Below are positions 42,222 through 52,119 of a DNA stretch of 64,000 nt, in pieces. The first letter of the stretch is position 1, and each line of letters starts with the position of its first letter. A program made the translations under genes and the position numbers. The notes beneath the pieces were generated by a model. It was given only the letters and a program-made list of their open reading frames with translations. It was not told where the DNA came from and searched no databases. The DNA is taken from positions 1 to 64,000 of the forward strand of contig NZ_WQNH01000027.1 of assembly GCF_009812055.1 (NCBI RefSeq), written 5' to 3'. The DNA comes from Chelativorans xinjiangensis. GTDB taxonomy: Bacteria; Pseudomonadota; Alphaproteobacteria; Rhizobiales; Rhizobiaceae.

Positions 42222-42694
42222 GACGCGCCGACCCTGACGGTGCCGTCGCCCATGACGATACCGGTGATGACGGCGCCGCTGTCGGCGTTGCGCAGCTTGA
42301 CGAGGTCGCCGGCGGCGCCTGATTGCAGCGATACGGCCAAGAGGGAAATCGTCAGCGCGCCTTCGGTGAAGACCACCGTTACGGCTGCCCCCTGCTCCAC
42401 CAGATAAGGTTCACGCACGGAGGAGAGCGGCACCAGCCGGCCCGGCAGAAGCGTGCGGCGCGCCACCTTGCCGTCGAGATCCTCGGGCAGGCGGGCGATG
42501 GGCGCCATGCTTTTCGGGGGGCGGCGCAGCAATACTTCGTCCAGCGCGTCGGCGGAGACCGTCTCGCTGGGATAGATCACGCGGACGGGGACGACCACCG
42601 TCTCCTGGGCAGCGGCAGGGGCGGAAAGGAGCGGCAGGGTCGCAACAAGCCCCGCCAGCCAGACACGCCGTTTGAGAAAGCCGCCGCGCATCAT
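42218..42694 (-). CDS. flgA: P-ring assembly chaperone FlgA
   Basis: 158 aa with a signal peptide (cut near APAAAQ) and the SAF/FlgA domain: ARRTLLPGRLVPLSSVREPYLVEQGAAVTVVF (near 77-108) and GIVMGDGTVRV at the end. It is a periplasmic chaperone for FlgI, next in the operon, and starts 4 bp after flgG. Confidence 0.93.
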   Translation of the reverse strand: MMRGGFLKRRVWLAGLVATLPLLSAPAAAQETVVVPVRVIYPSETVSADALDEVLLRRPPKSMAPIARLPEDLDGKVARRTLLPGRLVPLSSVREPYLVEQGAAVTVVFTEGALTISLLAVSLQSGAAGDLVKLRNADSGAVITGIVMGDGTVRVGAS

Positions 42695-42698
42695 CGCC

Positions 42699-43487
42699 CT
42701 ACCGCATCGACTGGGTCACGGTGGCCGCCATCTCGTCGGCCGCGCGGATGACCTTGGAGTTCATCTCGTAGGCGCGCTGGGCGGAGATCAGGTCGGTGAT
42801 CTCTTTCACCGGGTCGACGTTGGAATCTTCCAGATAGCCCTGCTCGACGGTGGCGAAGCCGGGATCGCCCGGCACGCCGACATTGGCGGGGCCGGAGGCC
42901 ACGGTCTCGCGGAAGAGATTGTTGCCGATGGGGGCGAGGCCGGCTTCGTTGGAGAAGGCGGCGAGCGTCAGCTGCCCGAGTTCCTGCAGCTCGTTCTGCC
43001 CGTCGATGCGGGCGAAGACCTGGCCGGATTTATTGATGATGACGTCCACCGCCTCTTCCGGCACGACGATGGCCGGCATGACGGGGAAGCCGTCGACGGT
43101 GACGAGCTCGCCGTTGGCGTTGGTGTTGAAGGCGCCGGCGCGGGTGTAGAGCGGCTCGCCGTCCGCACCGCCGATCTCGAACCAGCCCTTGCCGACCAGC
43201 GCCACGTCGAATTTGTTGCCGGTGTTGTTGAGCGATCCCTGGATATGCACGTTGCGCACGGCGGCAGTCTTCACGCCGAGGCCGATATTGGCGCCTTCCG
43301 GGACGATGTTCTGGTTCGCCCGCTCCGGCACGCCCTGAAGCCGCTCCACCTGGTAGAGCAGGTCGGAGAACTCGGCGCGGGCGCGCTTGAAGCCGGTGGT
43401 GTTGATGTTGGCGATGTTGTTGGCGATGACTTCCAGGTTGGTCTGCTGGGCGTTCATGCCGGTGGCGGCGATGGACAGGGCTTTCAT
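42699..43487 (-). CDS. flgG: Distal rod protein FlgG
   Basis: 262 aa, the usual length. It has [40 protein letters not shown] (1-40) and the C-terminal axial helix [27 protein letters not shown]. It forms the distal rod inside the P and L rings. Confidence 0.95.
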   Translation of the reverse strand: MKALSIAATGMNAQQTNLEVIANNIANINTTGFKRARAEFSDLLYQVERLQGVPERANQNIVPEGANIGLGVKTAAVRNVHIQGSLNNTGNKFDVALVGKGWFEIGGADGEPLYTRAGAFNTNANGELVTVDGFPVMPAIVVPEEAVDVIINKSGQVFARIDGQNELQELGQLTLAAFSNEAGLAPIGNNLFRETVASGPANVGVPGDPGFATVEQGYLEDSNVDPVKEITDLISAQRAYEMNSKVIRAADEMAATVTQSMR

Positions 43488-43498
43488 GGGCTTGCTCC

Positions 43499-43801
43499 TC
43501 AGATCGCCATGCGGCTGATGTCGAGATAGGCATTGACGATCTTGTCGCGGATGGCGATGGCCGCCTGCAGTGACTGTTCGGCGCTCATCACCGCGTCGAC
43601 CACGGCGCGCGTATCGGCCTCGCCCTCGAGCGCCTCGAGCGACAGGTCCTCGGCGTTTTCGAGCCGCGTAACCGTGTTGGTGGCAAGCTGGGTGACCATG
43701 GCCGAGAAGGCATCCCCGGTGGCGGCCTCTGCCGTTCTCGTTTCGGGGAAGATCGATTGCGTGCCCGAAAGCGGGGCGATGTTGCCGATGCCGGTGATCA
43801 T
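43499..43801 (-). CDS. fliE: Hook-basal body protein FliE
   Basis: 100 aa with the FliE C-terminal pattern [34 protein letters not shown] (residues about 67-100). It links the MS ring to the rod. Its start overlaps the flgC stop by 4 bp. Confidence 0.93.
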   Translation of the reverse strand: MITGIGNIAPLSGTQSIFPETRTAEAATGDAFSAMVTQLATNTVTRLENAEDLSLEALEGEADTRAVVDAVMSAEQSLQAAIAIRDKIVNAYLDISRMAI

Positions 43802-44220
43802 GAGTTGCTCCGCAAGAGGTCGATGGTCATGGAAATCATCTCCCGCGCCTGCTTGATGGTTTGCAGGTTCGCCTCGTAGCCGCGGTTTGCCTCGCGCATG
43901 TCGGCCATCTCGACCAGCATGTTCACGTTGGGCATCTTGACGTAGCCGAATTCGTCGGCGGCCTCGTGGCCGGGCTGGAACTCGACCGGGAAGGCCGTCG
44001 GATCGCGGGCGATCGCCGAGACCTCGACCATGCTGCCGCCGGTTGCGCGGTCGAGCTCGGCGGAGAAGCTGACGGTCTTGCGCCGGTATGGATCGCCGCC
44101 GGGGATGTCGCTGGTCGATTGGGCGTTGGCGAGGTTTTCGGAGACGATGCGCATGCGCTCCGACTGCGCAGTGAGGCCGGAGCCGCCGACTTTCAGGGCG
44201 GTGGAAAGGGCGTCGACCAT
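43798..44220 (-). CDS. flgC: Proximal rod protein FlgC
   Basis: 140 aa with the rod motif [28 protein letters not shown] and the C-terminal [28 protein letters not shown] (about 108-135). It follows flgB by 4 bp. Confidence 0.94.
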   Translation of the reverse strand: MVDALSTALKVGGSGLTAQSERMRIVSENLANAQSTSDIPGGDPYRRKTVSFSAELDRATGGSMVEVSAIARDPTAFPVEFQPGHEAADEFGYVKMPNVNMLVEMADMREANRGYEANLQTIKQAREMISMTIDLLRSNS

Positions 44221-44224
44221 CCCT

Positions 44225-44602
44225 CTAGCTCCTCGTCGTCATGGTCATCATGCGGTGGAAGGCCTTGACGATCGCCGTGTTGAGTTCGAAAGCGCGGCGA
44301 ATCTCGCCGGACTTGACGAGTTCCTCCTCCAGCACGACGCTGTTTTCCGACGGCAGGAGCTTCGGGTCTTCCTGCTCGTTGAGAGCGAAGGAGGCCGCGG
44401 TGGCGCCGGTCTTCTGGTGTACGGCGTGGGTCGCCTGCATGGCGACGCGGCTGTTGGTGAGCACGTTCTCGAAAGGCTCGACGTCGATGGCCTTGTAGCC
44501 GGGCGTGTTGATGTTGGCGATGTTGCCTGCCACCGCCGCCTGACGCACCGACAGCCAGCGCGCCTGCTGCGTGGCCAGATCGAACAGGTTGACGGGTTGC
44601 AT
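44225..44602 (-). CDS. flgB: Proximal rod protein FlgB
   Basis: 125 aa from ATG 44602, which has GGGAG 7 bases upstream; the start at 44614 is less likely. It shows [33 protein letters not shown] (near 5-37) and ends [11 protein letters not shown]. It is first in the ten-gene flgB-fliP block and needs its own promoter, as a terminator-like hairpin and a lipoprotein gene separate it from fliI. Confidence 0.93.
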   Translation of the reverse strand: MQPVNLFDLATQQARWLSVRQAAVAGNIANINTPGYKAIDVEPFENVLTNSRVAMQATHAVHQKTGATAASFALNEQEDPKLLPSENSVVLEEELVKSGEIRRAFELNTAIVKAFHRMMTMTTRS

Positions 44603-44675
44603 GGCGACTCCCACGGAATTTGTATCCGAGGCTATGTCGCCAGTCTTGCGTGGGCCTTGCGTCCGTCAACGTGGC

Positions 44676-44702
44676 GCACCGGCCCGGTTTTCGGGCCGGT
44701 GC
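44676..44702. terminator. Strong hairpin between the lipoprotein gene and flgB
   Basis: GCACCGGCCCG (44676-44686) and CGGGCCGGTGC (44692-44702) form a perfect 11-bp GC-rich stem with loop GTTTT. It should end minus-strand transcription of the lipoprotein gene and so isolate the flgB operon from it, although no long T-run follows. Confidence 0.7.
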
Positions 44703-44765
44703 TCAGGTTCGATAATTGCAGAGTTCTTTATGTCCCGAAAGGGGCACGGCGCTTTAGGCCAGGGC

Positions 44766-45131
44766 TTACCCGCGATCGAAGCGGATGCTGCAGCCTTTCT
44801 TGCGCGCCGCGGCCTCGATCGCTTCCTTCTCGCCCTTTAGCTGGCCAAGCTCGGCGGCGAGATGGTCGTTGCCTTTGGTGAGGAGGAGCACGGGCCAGAA
44901 GACGACGACGCCTGCCCCCACGATCCACTTGTCATTCGTGGCGCGTCTATCCTGCGTGCCGGAAAGCTGGGCCGCCTTGGCGGAAACGGCCCTTGCCTCT
45001 TCCGCAAGCTGGGCGCAGCTATAGTTCTGGTACTGAGTGGCCGAAACATAATTAGCAGCAATATCTGTCGATTTCGTCGCGCATCCCGCAGCAAGTGCGA
45101 GACAGGCAAGAAGCGCAAGGTGGTTCTTCAT
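44766..45131 (-). CDS. Putative lipoprotein inserted in the flagellar cluster
   Basis: 121 aa with a lipoprotein signal (LALLACLALAAGCAT, acylated cysteine about residue 17), one hydrophobic stretch (KWIVGAGVVVFWPVLLLT) and a coiled C-terminal part. It is not a known flagellar gene and interrupts the fliI-orf/flgB order. Its upstream region is visibly AT-rich, unlike all neighbours, and holds a perfect palindrome. Acquisition by transfer is inferred. Function is unknown. Confidence 0.75.
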   Translation of the reverse strand: MKNHLALLACLALAAGCATKSTDIAANYVSATQYQNYSCAQLAEEARAVSAKAAQLSGTQDRRATNDKWIVGAGVVVFWPVLLLTKGNDHLAAELGQLKGEKEAIEAAARKKGCSIRFDRG

Positions 45132-45145
45132 TAAAATTATTCCAA

Positions 45146-45165
45146 TACGTTACGTTTATAACGTA
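45146..45165. promoter_or_regulatory. Operator-like palindrome before the lipoprotein gene
   Basis: TACGTTA-N6-TAACGTA, a perfect 7-bp inverted repeat with its centre about 25 bases upstream of the lipoprotein ATG, lies in an AT-rich stretch (45132-45220). Its spacing suits a dimeric repressor. The protein that binds it is unknown. Confidence 0.5.
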
Positions 45166-45231
45166 CTCTAAATTGCATAGTATGGTAAGTAAATCAATGG
45201 TATATTGGTATTCTCCCTCTTGTCCCTGCGC

Positions 45232-45840
45232 TTAGCGTGAAAGGGCGATTTCCGCCTTATTGGAAGTAATTAGCATCCAGGTCCCCTCGCGCTCCAGAAT
45301 TTGCGCCACGTGGCTGCCGTCGGGAAGGGGAGAGCCGCGCTCGACGATCCAGAAGCCGTCCTCGTCCTCGATCATCGCCCGGCCGTTACCCGCCTCGACA
45401 AGTCGGAAGCTTTGCCGGTCGCCGGGGTAGGGTTGCTCCGGCGGGTTGTCGTTGTCAAACGCCGGGGTGGCGGGCACCGTGCCGGTGGGGATGAAGTCGA
45501 GTTGCGGGAAGCTGTCCACGGATAGAGGGATGCGCTCGCCCACGAGATCGCCTCGCGCCGCCAGACCGGCGGCGTCGAAGCCGCCCGGTCGCCCGGAGAA
45601 CTGCAGCGGCCTTATGCCGAATGCCTCCTGATTGAAGAAGATGTACCAGGGAAACAGCGCGCAGACGACCGCGAGCCCGATGCCGCAACCGATGGTGAGC
45701 CAATCGCGGCCTTCACCGACGGCACCGGAGGGCTTTCGTCGGCCGAAGCGGGCCTTTCCTTTGCTTTTCGTGGGCTGCTCCACCGGCTCTTCCACGGGTG
45801 TCGCGTCGGGCAGCACGAGGCCGGCGAGCTTATCCATCAC
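45232..45840 (-). CDS. Conserved single-helix membrane protein of rhizobial flagellar clusters
   Basis: 202 aa. It has a basic N-terminal part, one transmembrane helix near residues 50-68 (IGCGIGLAVVCALFPWYIFF) and a periplasmic part with AMIEDEDGFWIVERGSPLPDGSHVAQILEREG (about 155-186). The start overlaps the end of fliI by 11 bp. Genes of this kind sit between fliI and flgB in rhizobia; the function is not known to me. Confidence 0.75.
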   Translation of the reverse strand: MMDKLAGLVLPDATPVEEPVEQPTKSKGKARFGRRKPSGAVGEGRDWLTIGCGIGLAVVCALFPWYIFFNQEAFGIRPLQFSGRPGGFDAAGLAARGDLVGERIPLSVDSFPQLDFIPTGTVPATPAFDNDNPPEQPYPGDRQSFRLVEAGNGRAMIEDEDGFWIVERGSPLPDGSHVAQILEREGTWMLITSNKAEIALSR

Positions 45841-47206
45841 GGGGCGCCTCCCTGGCCTTCAGTTGCGTGGCGAGTTCGGCGAAGGGGTCGGCCGCCGGCG
45901 GGTCCTTCGGGCCTTGCCGCAACACATCGTAGATGACGGGCACCTGGCGCACGGCAAGGTCCAGCTCGGCATCGAGGCCGGCCTGGAAGCCGCCCAGAAG
46001 CCGGATGTCGCGGGTTTCCTCGAAGCGGGCGATCATGGCCTTCAGGCGCTGGATCAGGAGGCGCTTGTCGTCGCCCCAGGCGCGGTCGGCCAGGCGGGAG
46101 ATGGAGGCGAGCGGATTGACCGGCGGATAGCGGCCCTGCTCGGCGATCGTCCGGTCGAGCACGATGTGCCCGTCGAGGATGCCGCGCACCGAATCCGCCA
46201 CCGGGTCGTTGTGGTCGTCGCCGTCGACGAGGACGGAGAGGATGGCGGTGATGGAGCCGCGGCCATCTTCGCCCGGCCCGGCGCGTTCGAGGAGCTTGGG
46301 CAGGTCCGTGAAGACGGAGGCGGGGTAGCCGCGTGCGATCGGCGGTTCGCCGGCGCCGGTGGCCACCTCGCGCGCGGCGTGCGCGTAGCGGGTGATGGAA
46401 TCGAGGATGAGCAGGACTTTTTCGCCGCGGTCGCGGAAGCTTTCGGCCGCGCGCATGGCGGCGTCGCCGGCGCGGCGGCGCATCATGGCGCTTTCATCGC
46501 TGGTGGCGACAACGGCGACGGTCTTCCTCATGCCGGCTTCGCCGATGGTGTCTTCCAGGAACTCGCGCACCTCGCGGCCGCGCTCGCCGATCATCGCCAC
46601 CACCACCGTGTCGAAGGCGTCGGCCCTTGCCAGCATGGCAAGCAGCGTCGACTTTCCGACGCCGGAGCCGGCGAAGATGCCCATGCGCTGGCCATGGCAG
46701 AGCGGGGTGAACAGGTCGATGACGCGCACGCCGGTGAGGAAGGGCGTGGCGACGCGCTGGCGGCGCAGCGCTGGCGGCGTGCGCGGCTTCTTGCCGGCTG
46801 CCGTGGCGGGCGGGCGGATGAGCGGCGGGCCATCGTCCACCGGACGTCCCAGCGCGTCGATGACGCGGCCGCGCCAGCTTTCGTGCGGGACGATGTCGAG
46901 CGGGCCGGCGGTGAAGACCGGCTGGCCGAGGCTCGCCTCGGCGTTTCGCTCGAAGGGTGCCACCAGGACGTCCTCGGCGGAGATGCGCACGACCTCGCCG
47001 CGTTGCTCGGCGCCGTGGCCGCGGTAGGCGACGACATCGCCCAGGCGCGCCGCCCGCGACAGGCCGCGCACCCGGTAGTGCACGGGGGTGACCTCGGAGA
47101 TGCGGCCGCCATGCTTGACGATGTGGCTCGGGTCGTGGAAGCGCAGATAAGCGGATTCCAGGGCCGTCAGGGCGTCGCCGCCCGTGCGCTCGGCACCGCT
47201 GCCCAT
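45830..47206 (-). CDS. fliI: Flagellar export ATPase FliI
   Basis: 458 aa, F1-ATPase-like hexameric ATPase for export. Walker A is GSGVGKST (180-187), Walker B region VLLILDSITRYAHAAREVA, and the ARGYPASVFTDLPKLLERAG loop is present. ATG 47206 overlaps the flgF stop by one base. Confidence 0.95.
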   Translation of the reverse strand: MGSGAERTGGDALTALESAYLRFHDPSHIVKHGGRISEVTPVHYRVRGLSRAARLGDVVAYRGHGAEQRGEVVRISAEDVLVAPFERNAEASLGQPVFTAGPLDIVPHESWRGRVIDALGRPVDDGPPLIRPPATAAGKKPRTPPALRRQRVATPFLTGVRVIDLFTPLCHGQRMGIFAGSGVGKSTLLAMLARADAFDTVVVAMIGERGREVREFLEDTIGEAGMRKTVAVVATSDESAMMRRRAGDAAMRAAESFRDRGEKVLLILDSITRYAHAAREVATGAGEPPIARGYPASVFTDLPKLLERAGPGEDGRGSITAILSVLVDGDDHNDPVADSVRGILDGHIVLDRTIAEQGRYPPVNPLASISRLADRAWGDDKRLLIQRLKAMIARFEETRDIRLLGGFQAGLDAELDLAVRQVPVIYDVLRQGPKDPPAADPFAELATQLKAREAPRDG

Positions 47207-47925
47207 CAGGAGCCCATCGTCTTGATGGCGTCCTTCAACGAGGTGTCGCTGTCGCGCATCAGCGTGGTGACCTGCTCGAAGGCGCGCTGCACCTGGATCA
47301 GGCGCATCATCTCCTGAACGGCATTGACGTTGGAGTCCTCAAGGAAGCCTTGCGCCACACCGACATCCGGCTGGTCGACCACCGGCTGCGGCTGCATGCC
47401 GGGCAGGAAGCCGGAGTTGCCGTAGCGCTGGGCGTTGGGGCCGGGCGTGAAGGCGAAGAGGCCGATGGCGCCGAGAAGCTGGCCGTTCTGGCGCAGCGTG
47501 CCGTCGGCGCCGGCCTCGGGCGGGCCGGCCTCAGGGTCGAGCACCAGCGGCGCGCCGCCGGCATCGAGCACGGGGTGGCCTTCCAGCGTGACGAGCTCGC
47601 CCGTCTCGAGCATGGTGAAGCGGCCGTCGCGCGTCATCATCGGTCCGGCCGGCGTCTCGACGGCGAACCAGGCGTCGCCCTGCACGGCGAAGTCGAAAGG
47701 GTTGCCGGTCTCCTGAAGGCCGCCGGCGCGCGTGTCGTAAAAGTCGTCGCCGGCGGAGACGAAACTTACCGACTTGTCAGTGAGGCCGCTCATCACGTCG
47801 TCGAAGGTGATGCCGCCGGCGCGGAAGCCGACGGTGCCGGCGTTGGCGACATTGTCGGCGAGCGTGGTGAGCCGCCGCTCCAGCGCCATCTGAGAGGACA
47901 GGGCGACGTAGAGTCCGGTCTGCAC
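47206..47925 (-). CDS. flgF: Proximal rod protein FlgF
   Basis: 239 aa with YVALSSQMALERRLTTLADNVANAGTVGFRA (near 6-36) and the C-terminal axial helix NAVQEMMRLIQVQRAFEQVTTLM. It is the second gene of the DUF1217-flgF-fliI-orf group, starting 3 bp after the DUF1217 gene. Confidence 0.93.
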   Translation of the reverse strand: MQTGLYVALSSQMALERRLTTLADNVANAGTVGFRAGGITFDDVMSGLTDKSVSFVSAGDDFYDTRAGGLQETGNPFDFAVQGDAWFAVETPAGPMMTRDGRFTMLETGELVTLEGHPVLDAGGAPLVLDPEAGPPEAGADGTLRQNGQLLGAIGLFAFTPGPNAQRYGNSGFLPGMQPQPVVDQPDVGVAQGFLEDSNVNAVQEMMRLIQVQRAFEQVTTLMRDSDTSLKDAIKTMGS

Positions 47926-47928
47926 GGT

Positions 47929-48705
47929 CTATTTCCTCATCTGGGCAATGGTCAGGAGGACGTCGGTAGAGATGCCGAATTCGGCTGGCTGGGTGAACAG
48001 CGCGGCGATGGAGCTTTGCGCGTTGTTGCTCTGGTTTTCGACTTCCCAGAGCGCGGTGAAGCGCTTGAGAAACTCATCGAGCTTCTCGGGGTCCTTGAAG
48101 TCTTCGAGGTCGATCCGGGCCTTGAACATCTCCACCTGCTTGTCGATGTCGGCCTGGGCAAGCTCGTCGGGAAAGCCGAGCGCGGTGCGCACGACCTGCG
48201 ACATGGCGGGGTCGGCCAGCACCTCGTAGAAGGATTTCAGGCTGCCCGCCTTGCGCTCGAAGTAGAGCGCCAGGCGCACACCTTCGTTCCGCGCGCCGGC
48301 GTCCTCCTCGAGCGATTGGCGCAGGTATTTGTCGACGGTGCCGGTCGTGGGGCTATAGAAGGTGGTCGTCTCCTCGCCGTAGCGGGCGAAGTTGAAGGTT
48401 TCCACGAAGTCCTTGTAGCGCTTGTCGGTCAGCTTGTTGGCAAAGCTGTCCTTGTCGTCGACGCCCTCTTCCATGGCCTTGACCATCAGGGCCTTGGCAT
48501 AGGCCATGTCGTCCAGCCCGTGCGCCTTCATGGCGTAGCGGAAGAGGCGATCGTCGGCGACGAACTCCTCGATCGATTTCACGTTCTCGATATTGGCACG
48601 GTAGTACTCCGTCTCGCGGCTCACAATCGGCTGCGCCTCGATGCGGCTGATGGACTGCGCCATGTCACGCGTTATCAGCTGATAGCTCGTGTAGGTGTTG
48701 ATCAC
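47929..48705 (-). CDS. DUF1217 flagellar-cluster protein
   Basis: 258 aa from GTG 48705, which is preceded by CAGGAG at the right distance; the TTG at 48720 overlaps that Shine-Dalgarno sequence. It begins INTYTSYQLITRDMAQSI and is helical throughout, with repeated motifs around ALGFPDELAQ. DUF1217 proteins are nearly always encoded next to flgF or motA in alphaproteobacteria, implying a flagellar role. It diverges from motA across about 140 bp. Confidence 0.8.
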   Translation of the reverse strand: MINTYTSYQLITRDMAQSISRIEAQPIVSRETEYYRANIENVKSIEEFVADDRLFRYAMKAHGLDDMAYAKALMVKAMEEGVDDKDSFANKLTDKRYKDFVETFNFARYGEETTTFYSPTTGTVDKYLRQSLEEDAGARNEGVRLALYFERKAGSLKSFYEVLADPAMSQVVRTALGFPDELAQADIDKQVEMFKARIDLEDFKDPEKLDEFLKRFTALWEVENQSNNAQSSIAALFTQPAEFGISTDVLLTIAQMRK

Positions 48706-48848
48706 GCCCGACTCCTGCAACTTCGTAGGGTGACGCTAGCGAGCTTGGCTTGTGCGAAGCTTTCTTCGGGCCGTTCGACCCCTTTCAAGCCTCACGCAAG
48801 CCACGGCGGCTACTTCGGGGGAGTTGTTCTTCATACGAAGGTCGTGAC

Positions 48849-49733
48849 GTGGGCATTCTCATCGGACTGGTTGTCACCTTTGGCTGCGTGATCGGCGGGT
48901 TCATGGCCATGGGCGGGCACCTGGACGTGCTCATACAGCCGTGGGAACTGGTGATCATCGGCGGCGCGGCGCTCGGCACCTTCCTCGTTGCCACGCCGAT
49001 GGCGACGGTGAAGGACACGGGCAAGGCGTGCCTCGAGGCGTTCAGGCACGCCGTGCCGAAGCAGACGGAATATCTGGAGACGCTCGGCGTGCTCCACAGC
49101 CTGATGCGCGAACTGCGCGCCAAATCGCGCAGCGAGGTGGAAGCCCACATCGACAACCCGGACGAATCGGCGATCTTCCAGGCCTTCCCCACGGTGCTGA
49201 AGAACCGGGATCTGATGAACTTCATCTGCGATTATTGCCGCATCATCATCATCGGCAATGCGCGGCCCTTCGAGATCGAGGCGCTGATGGACGAGGAGAT
49301 CCAGACCATCAAGCGCGACAAGCTGAAGCCTTATCACGCGCTGACGGCCGTGGCCGACGGCCTGCCGGCGCTCGGTATCGTCGCGGCGGTGCTCGGCGTC
49401 ATCAAGGCCATGGGCGCGCTCGACCAGTCGCCGGAGATCCTCGGTGCGCTGGTGGGCGCGGCGCTCGTCGGTACTTTCCTCGGCATCTTCCTGTCCTACG
49501 CCGTCGTCGGCCCCATCGCCACGAAGATCAAGATCGTGCGCGAGAAGAACAACCGGCTTTACGTGATCGTCAAGCAGACATTGCTTGCCTACATGAACGG
49601 CTCGCTGCCGCAGGTGGCGCTGGAGTTCGGACGCAAGACCATCTCCGCCTACGACCGCCCGTCCATCGACGCGGTCGAGCAGAACACGCTGGCGCCGGGT
49701 GCGCCGGGCGATGCGGAGAAGAAGGCGGCGTGA
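48849..49733 (+). CDS. motA: Flagellar stator protein MotA
   Basis: 294 aa from GTG 48849 with GAAGG 8 bases upstream; the longer frame to 48750 is unlikely. Four transmembrane helices ([20 protein letters not shown] first; the [17 protein letters not shown] and [26 protein letters not shown] pair near 190-245) and a cytoplasmic loop with charged residues for FliG contact. MotB, its partner, lies in a different operon at 33739. Confidence 0.93.
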   Translation: MGILIGLVVTFGCVIGGFMAMGGHLDVLIQPWELVIIGGAALGTFLVATPMATVKDTGKACLEAFRHAVPKQTEYLETLGVLHSLMRELRAKSRSEVEAHIDNPDESAIFQAFPTVLKNRDLMNFICDYCRIIIIGNARPFEIEALMDEEIQTIKRDKLKPYHALTAVADGLPALGIVAAVLGVIKAMGALDQSPEILGALVGAALVGTFLGIFLSYAVVGPIATKIKIVREKNNRLYVIVKQTLLAYMNGSLPQVALEFGRKTISAYDRPSIDAVEQNTLAPGAPGDAEKKAA

Positions 49734-50680
49734 GCGAAATGAAGGCGCAGGTCGAAAATCCGGAGCTGATGCGCAAGCTCATCGTCGAGCGGCTGGTCGG
49801 CGAGACGGGCGACCCGCGCCATGTGGTCGAGGCGGCGCGTGCCACGGCGATGCGGGCGTTGCCCATCGTGGCCGATACATTCAGCGAAAAGTTTCCCACG
49901 CCGATGGCGGTCGACGTTGCGGGCATCGACGTTGCCCGCATGGCCGAACTGAAGCCGGAGAAGGATTCGCTCGACGCGCTGGTGGTGGTTCCCGCGACGA
50001 CGTCGCGCGATGCGCTGACCATGCGGCTCGACCCGCAGGCGCTTTCGCTGCTCGTCAGCACGCTGTTCGGCGGCGATCCGGACATTCCGCCGCCGCCGCT
50101 CGACAGGGTGCCGTCGAAGATCGAGCTCGACGTGGCGGCGATGGTCTTCGAGGCGTTCGCGCAGGCCCTCAACGGCAATGGGCCGCGGGCGCTGGGCCTG
50201 CGCCTGCCGGTGCCGCAGCCGCTTTCCGGCGTGAGCGACTTCAAGCGCTTCGTCGTTCGCGACGGGCCCGGCGTGCGCATCACCTTTTCCCTCGGCGCGG
50301 GCGACGAGGTGGGGCTTCTGACCGCCTGGATGCCGCAGCGCGTCCTCCTGGCGCGGGGTGCCGCCCTTCCGGACTCGGCCGAGGAGCGGGTACAGGCGGT
50401 CGCATGGCGGCAACGCTTCAACGACGAGGTCCTGCGCTCCAATGTCGAGCTGACGGCGACCATCCCGCTCATGAAGATGCCGCTCAAGGCGCTGGCGGGG
50501 CTCAGGGAGGGGCAGGTGCTCGAACTGCGTGAGAACGCGCAGGCCGAGACCCGGCTTTCGGTGCGCGGCCGCACGATCTTCATCTGCGAGTTCGGGAGGC
50601 TGGGGCAGCATTACACGGTACGGGTGAAGCAGCCCTTCGATGCCAGGCAGGACGTCCTGGACGGGCTATTGGCCGGCTAA
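49730..50680 (+). CDS. fliM: Flagellar switch protein FliM
   Basis: 316 aa from GTG 49730, which overlaps the motA stop by 4 bp; ATG 49739 is the alternative. The middle CheC-like part is divergent and the C-terminal FliM/FliN domain ends [25 protein letters not shown]. An obvious N-terminal CheY-binding EN motif as in enterics is not seen, which is usual for rhizobial FliM. Confidence 0.85.
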   Translation: MSEMKAQVENPELMRKLIVERLVGETGDPRHVVEAARATAMRALPIVADTFSEKFPTPMAVDVAGIDVARMAELKPEKDSLDALVVVPATTSRDALTMRLDPQALSLLVSTLFGGDPDIPPPPLDRVPSKIELDVAAMVFEAFAQALNGNGPRALGLRLPVPQPLSGVSDFKRFVVRDGPGVRITFSLGAGDEVGLLTAWMPQRVLLARGAALPDSAEERVQAVAWRQRFNDEVLRSNVELTATIPLMKMPLKALAGLREGQVLELRENAQAETRLSVRGRTIFICEFGRLGQHYTVRVKQPFDARQDVLDGLLAG

Positions 50681-50693
50681 TCAGGAGGGACCG

Positions 50694-51056
50694 ATGGGCA
50701 AGAGCGATCCGGCGACCGACGAGAGCGACGACGAGCAACTCAACAAGGCGATCGAGGAGTTGCGCGACGTGCTGCAGGACGAGGCCGCCCCCGGGGCAGC
50801 CACCGGCAATGCCGGCTTCGTCATGAACATCCCCGTCGAAGTGCAGATCGTGCTCGGCAGCGCGGAGATGCCGGTTTCCGAACTGATGGCCTTGCAGAAG
50901 GGCTCCACGGTCTCGCTCGACCGGCGCATCGGCGAGCCGGTGGACATCATCGTCAACGGCCGGCGCATCGCGCGCGGCGAGATAACCCTCCTGGAGCACG
51001 ATCCGAGCCGCTTCGGCGTGCGCCTGACCGAGATCGGCGGCGCGGCGGGTAAATGA
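50694..51056 (+). CDS. fliN: Flagellar switch protein FliN
   Basis: 120 aa. ATG 50694 follows AGGAGGG. After an acidic start the FliN domain is clear: [54 protein letters not shown] (about 42-95). It forms the C ring with FliM and FliG. Confidence 0.95.
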   Translation: MGKSDPATDESDDEQLNKAIEELRDVLQDEAAPGAATGNAGFVMNIPVEVQIVLGSAEMPVSELMALQKGSTVSLDRRIGEPVDIIVNGRRIARGEITLLEHDPSRFGVRLTEIGGAAGK

Positions 51057-51099
51057 AGGGTTCCGTTCCTCCCCCTCCGGCTACGATCGGAGGCAGTCG

Positions 51100-52104
51100 A
51101 TGGGGTTGCCGGTGAAGCTCACGCAGGCACAGAAGGCGGCGGCCATCCTCGTCGCCATGGGCAAGCCCTCGGCAGGAAGGCTCCTGAAGTTCTTCAAGCA
51201 GGAGGAGTTGAAGGCGCTGATCGAGGCCGCGAGGCTCCTGCGCACCATACCGCAGGCCGAGCTGGAAAAGGTGGTGCGGGAATTCGAGAACGAGTTCACC
51301 GAGGGGGCAGGCCTGCTCGATTCGGCCGACAGCATGGACAGGATCCTGACGGACTCGCTGTCGCCGGAGGAAGTCAGCGTGCTGATGGGATACAGCGAGC
51401 CGCCGCCCGTCAGCATGGAGGAGGTCTGGCGCGAGCTGGAAAAGCTCGACGCGGACCGCCTGGCACAGGTGCTGGCGCGCGAGCACCCGCAAACCGTGGC
51501 GGTCATCCTCGCGCATATGGCGCCACAGGCCGCCTCGAAGGTGGTGCTCGTCCTCAAGAAGGCGCAGCGCGGCGAGGTGATGCGGCGCATGGCTTCAATG
51601 GGGCAGGTTCCGCCCGCCGCACGCACCGTCATCGAAAAGCGCATCGCCGAAATCCTGCGTGCGGAGGCCAACGGCAGGGACGCCTCCGCCGGCCAGGCAC
51701 GGGTAGCAAGCGTCCTCAACGAGATGGACAAGGCGCAGATCGACGAGGTCATCGGCGATCTGGAGGAGGCGGGCTCCGAGGATGTCGAGGCGATCCGCGG
51801 GCGGCTCTTCACCTTCGAGGAGGTGGTTCACCTGCCGCAGAAGGCGCAGGTGGCGCTGTTGGACGGGCTGGCCACGGATCTCGTCACGCTCGCCCTGCGC
51901 AATGCGCCGACGGACCTCGCCGAGGCGGTTCTTTCAGCGCTCGGCGCCCGTTCGCGCCGCATGATCGAGGCCGAACTCGCCATGCCGGCGGACGGCATAC
52001 CGGCCGAGGAGATCGCCCAGGCGCGCCGCCGTATCGCCGCCGCCGCCGTGGCGCTTTCCCAACAGGGCCTGTTCGAGCTGCCGTCGGCACAGAAGGCGGC
52101 GTAG
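51100..52104 (+). CDS. fliG: Flagellar motor switch protein FliG
   Basis: 334 aa, standard length. It shows AQKAAAILVAMG at the N-terminus (binds FliF), the EHPQTVAVILAHM middle-domain motif (about 128-140), and a C-terminal torque helix LFTFEEVVHLPQKAQVALL. CGGAGG precedes the ATG at 51100. Confidence 0.95.
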   Translation: MGLPVKLTQAQKAAAILVAMGKPSAGRLLKFFKQEELKALIEAARLLRTIPQAELEKVVREFENEFTEGAGLLDSADSMDRILTDSLSPEEVSVLMGYSEPPPVSMEEVWRELEKLDADRLAQVLAREHPQTVAVILAHMAPQAASKVVLVLKKAQRGEVMRRMASMGQVPPAARTVIEKRIAEILRAEANGRDASAGQARVASVLNEMDKAQIDEVIGDLEEAGSEDVEAIRGRLFTFEEVVHLPQKAQVALLDGLATDLVTLALRNAPTDLAEAVLSALGARSRRMIEAELAMPADGIPAEEIAQARRRIAAAAVALSQQGLFELPSAQKAA

Positions 52105-52119
52105 CGGGCCGGAGCGGGA

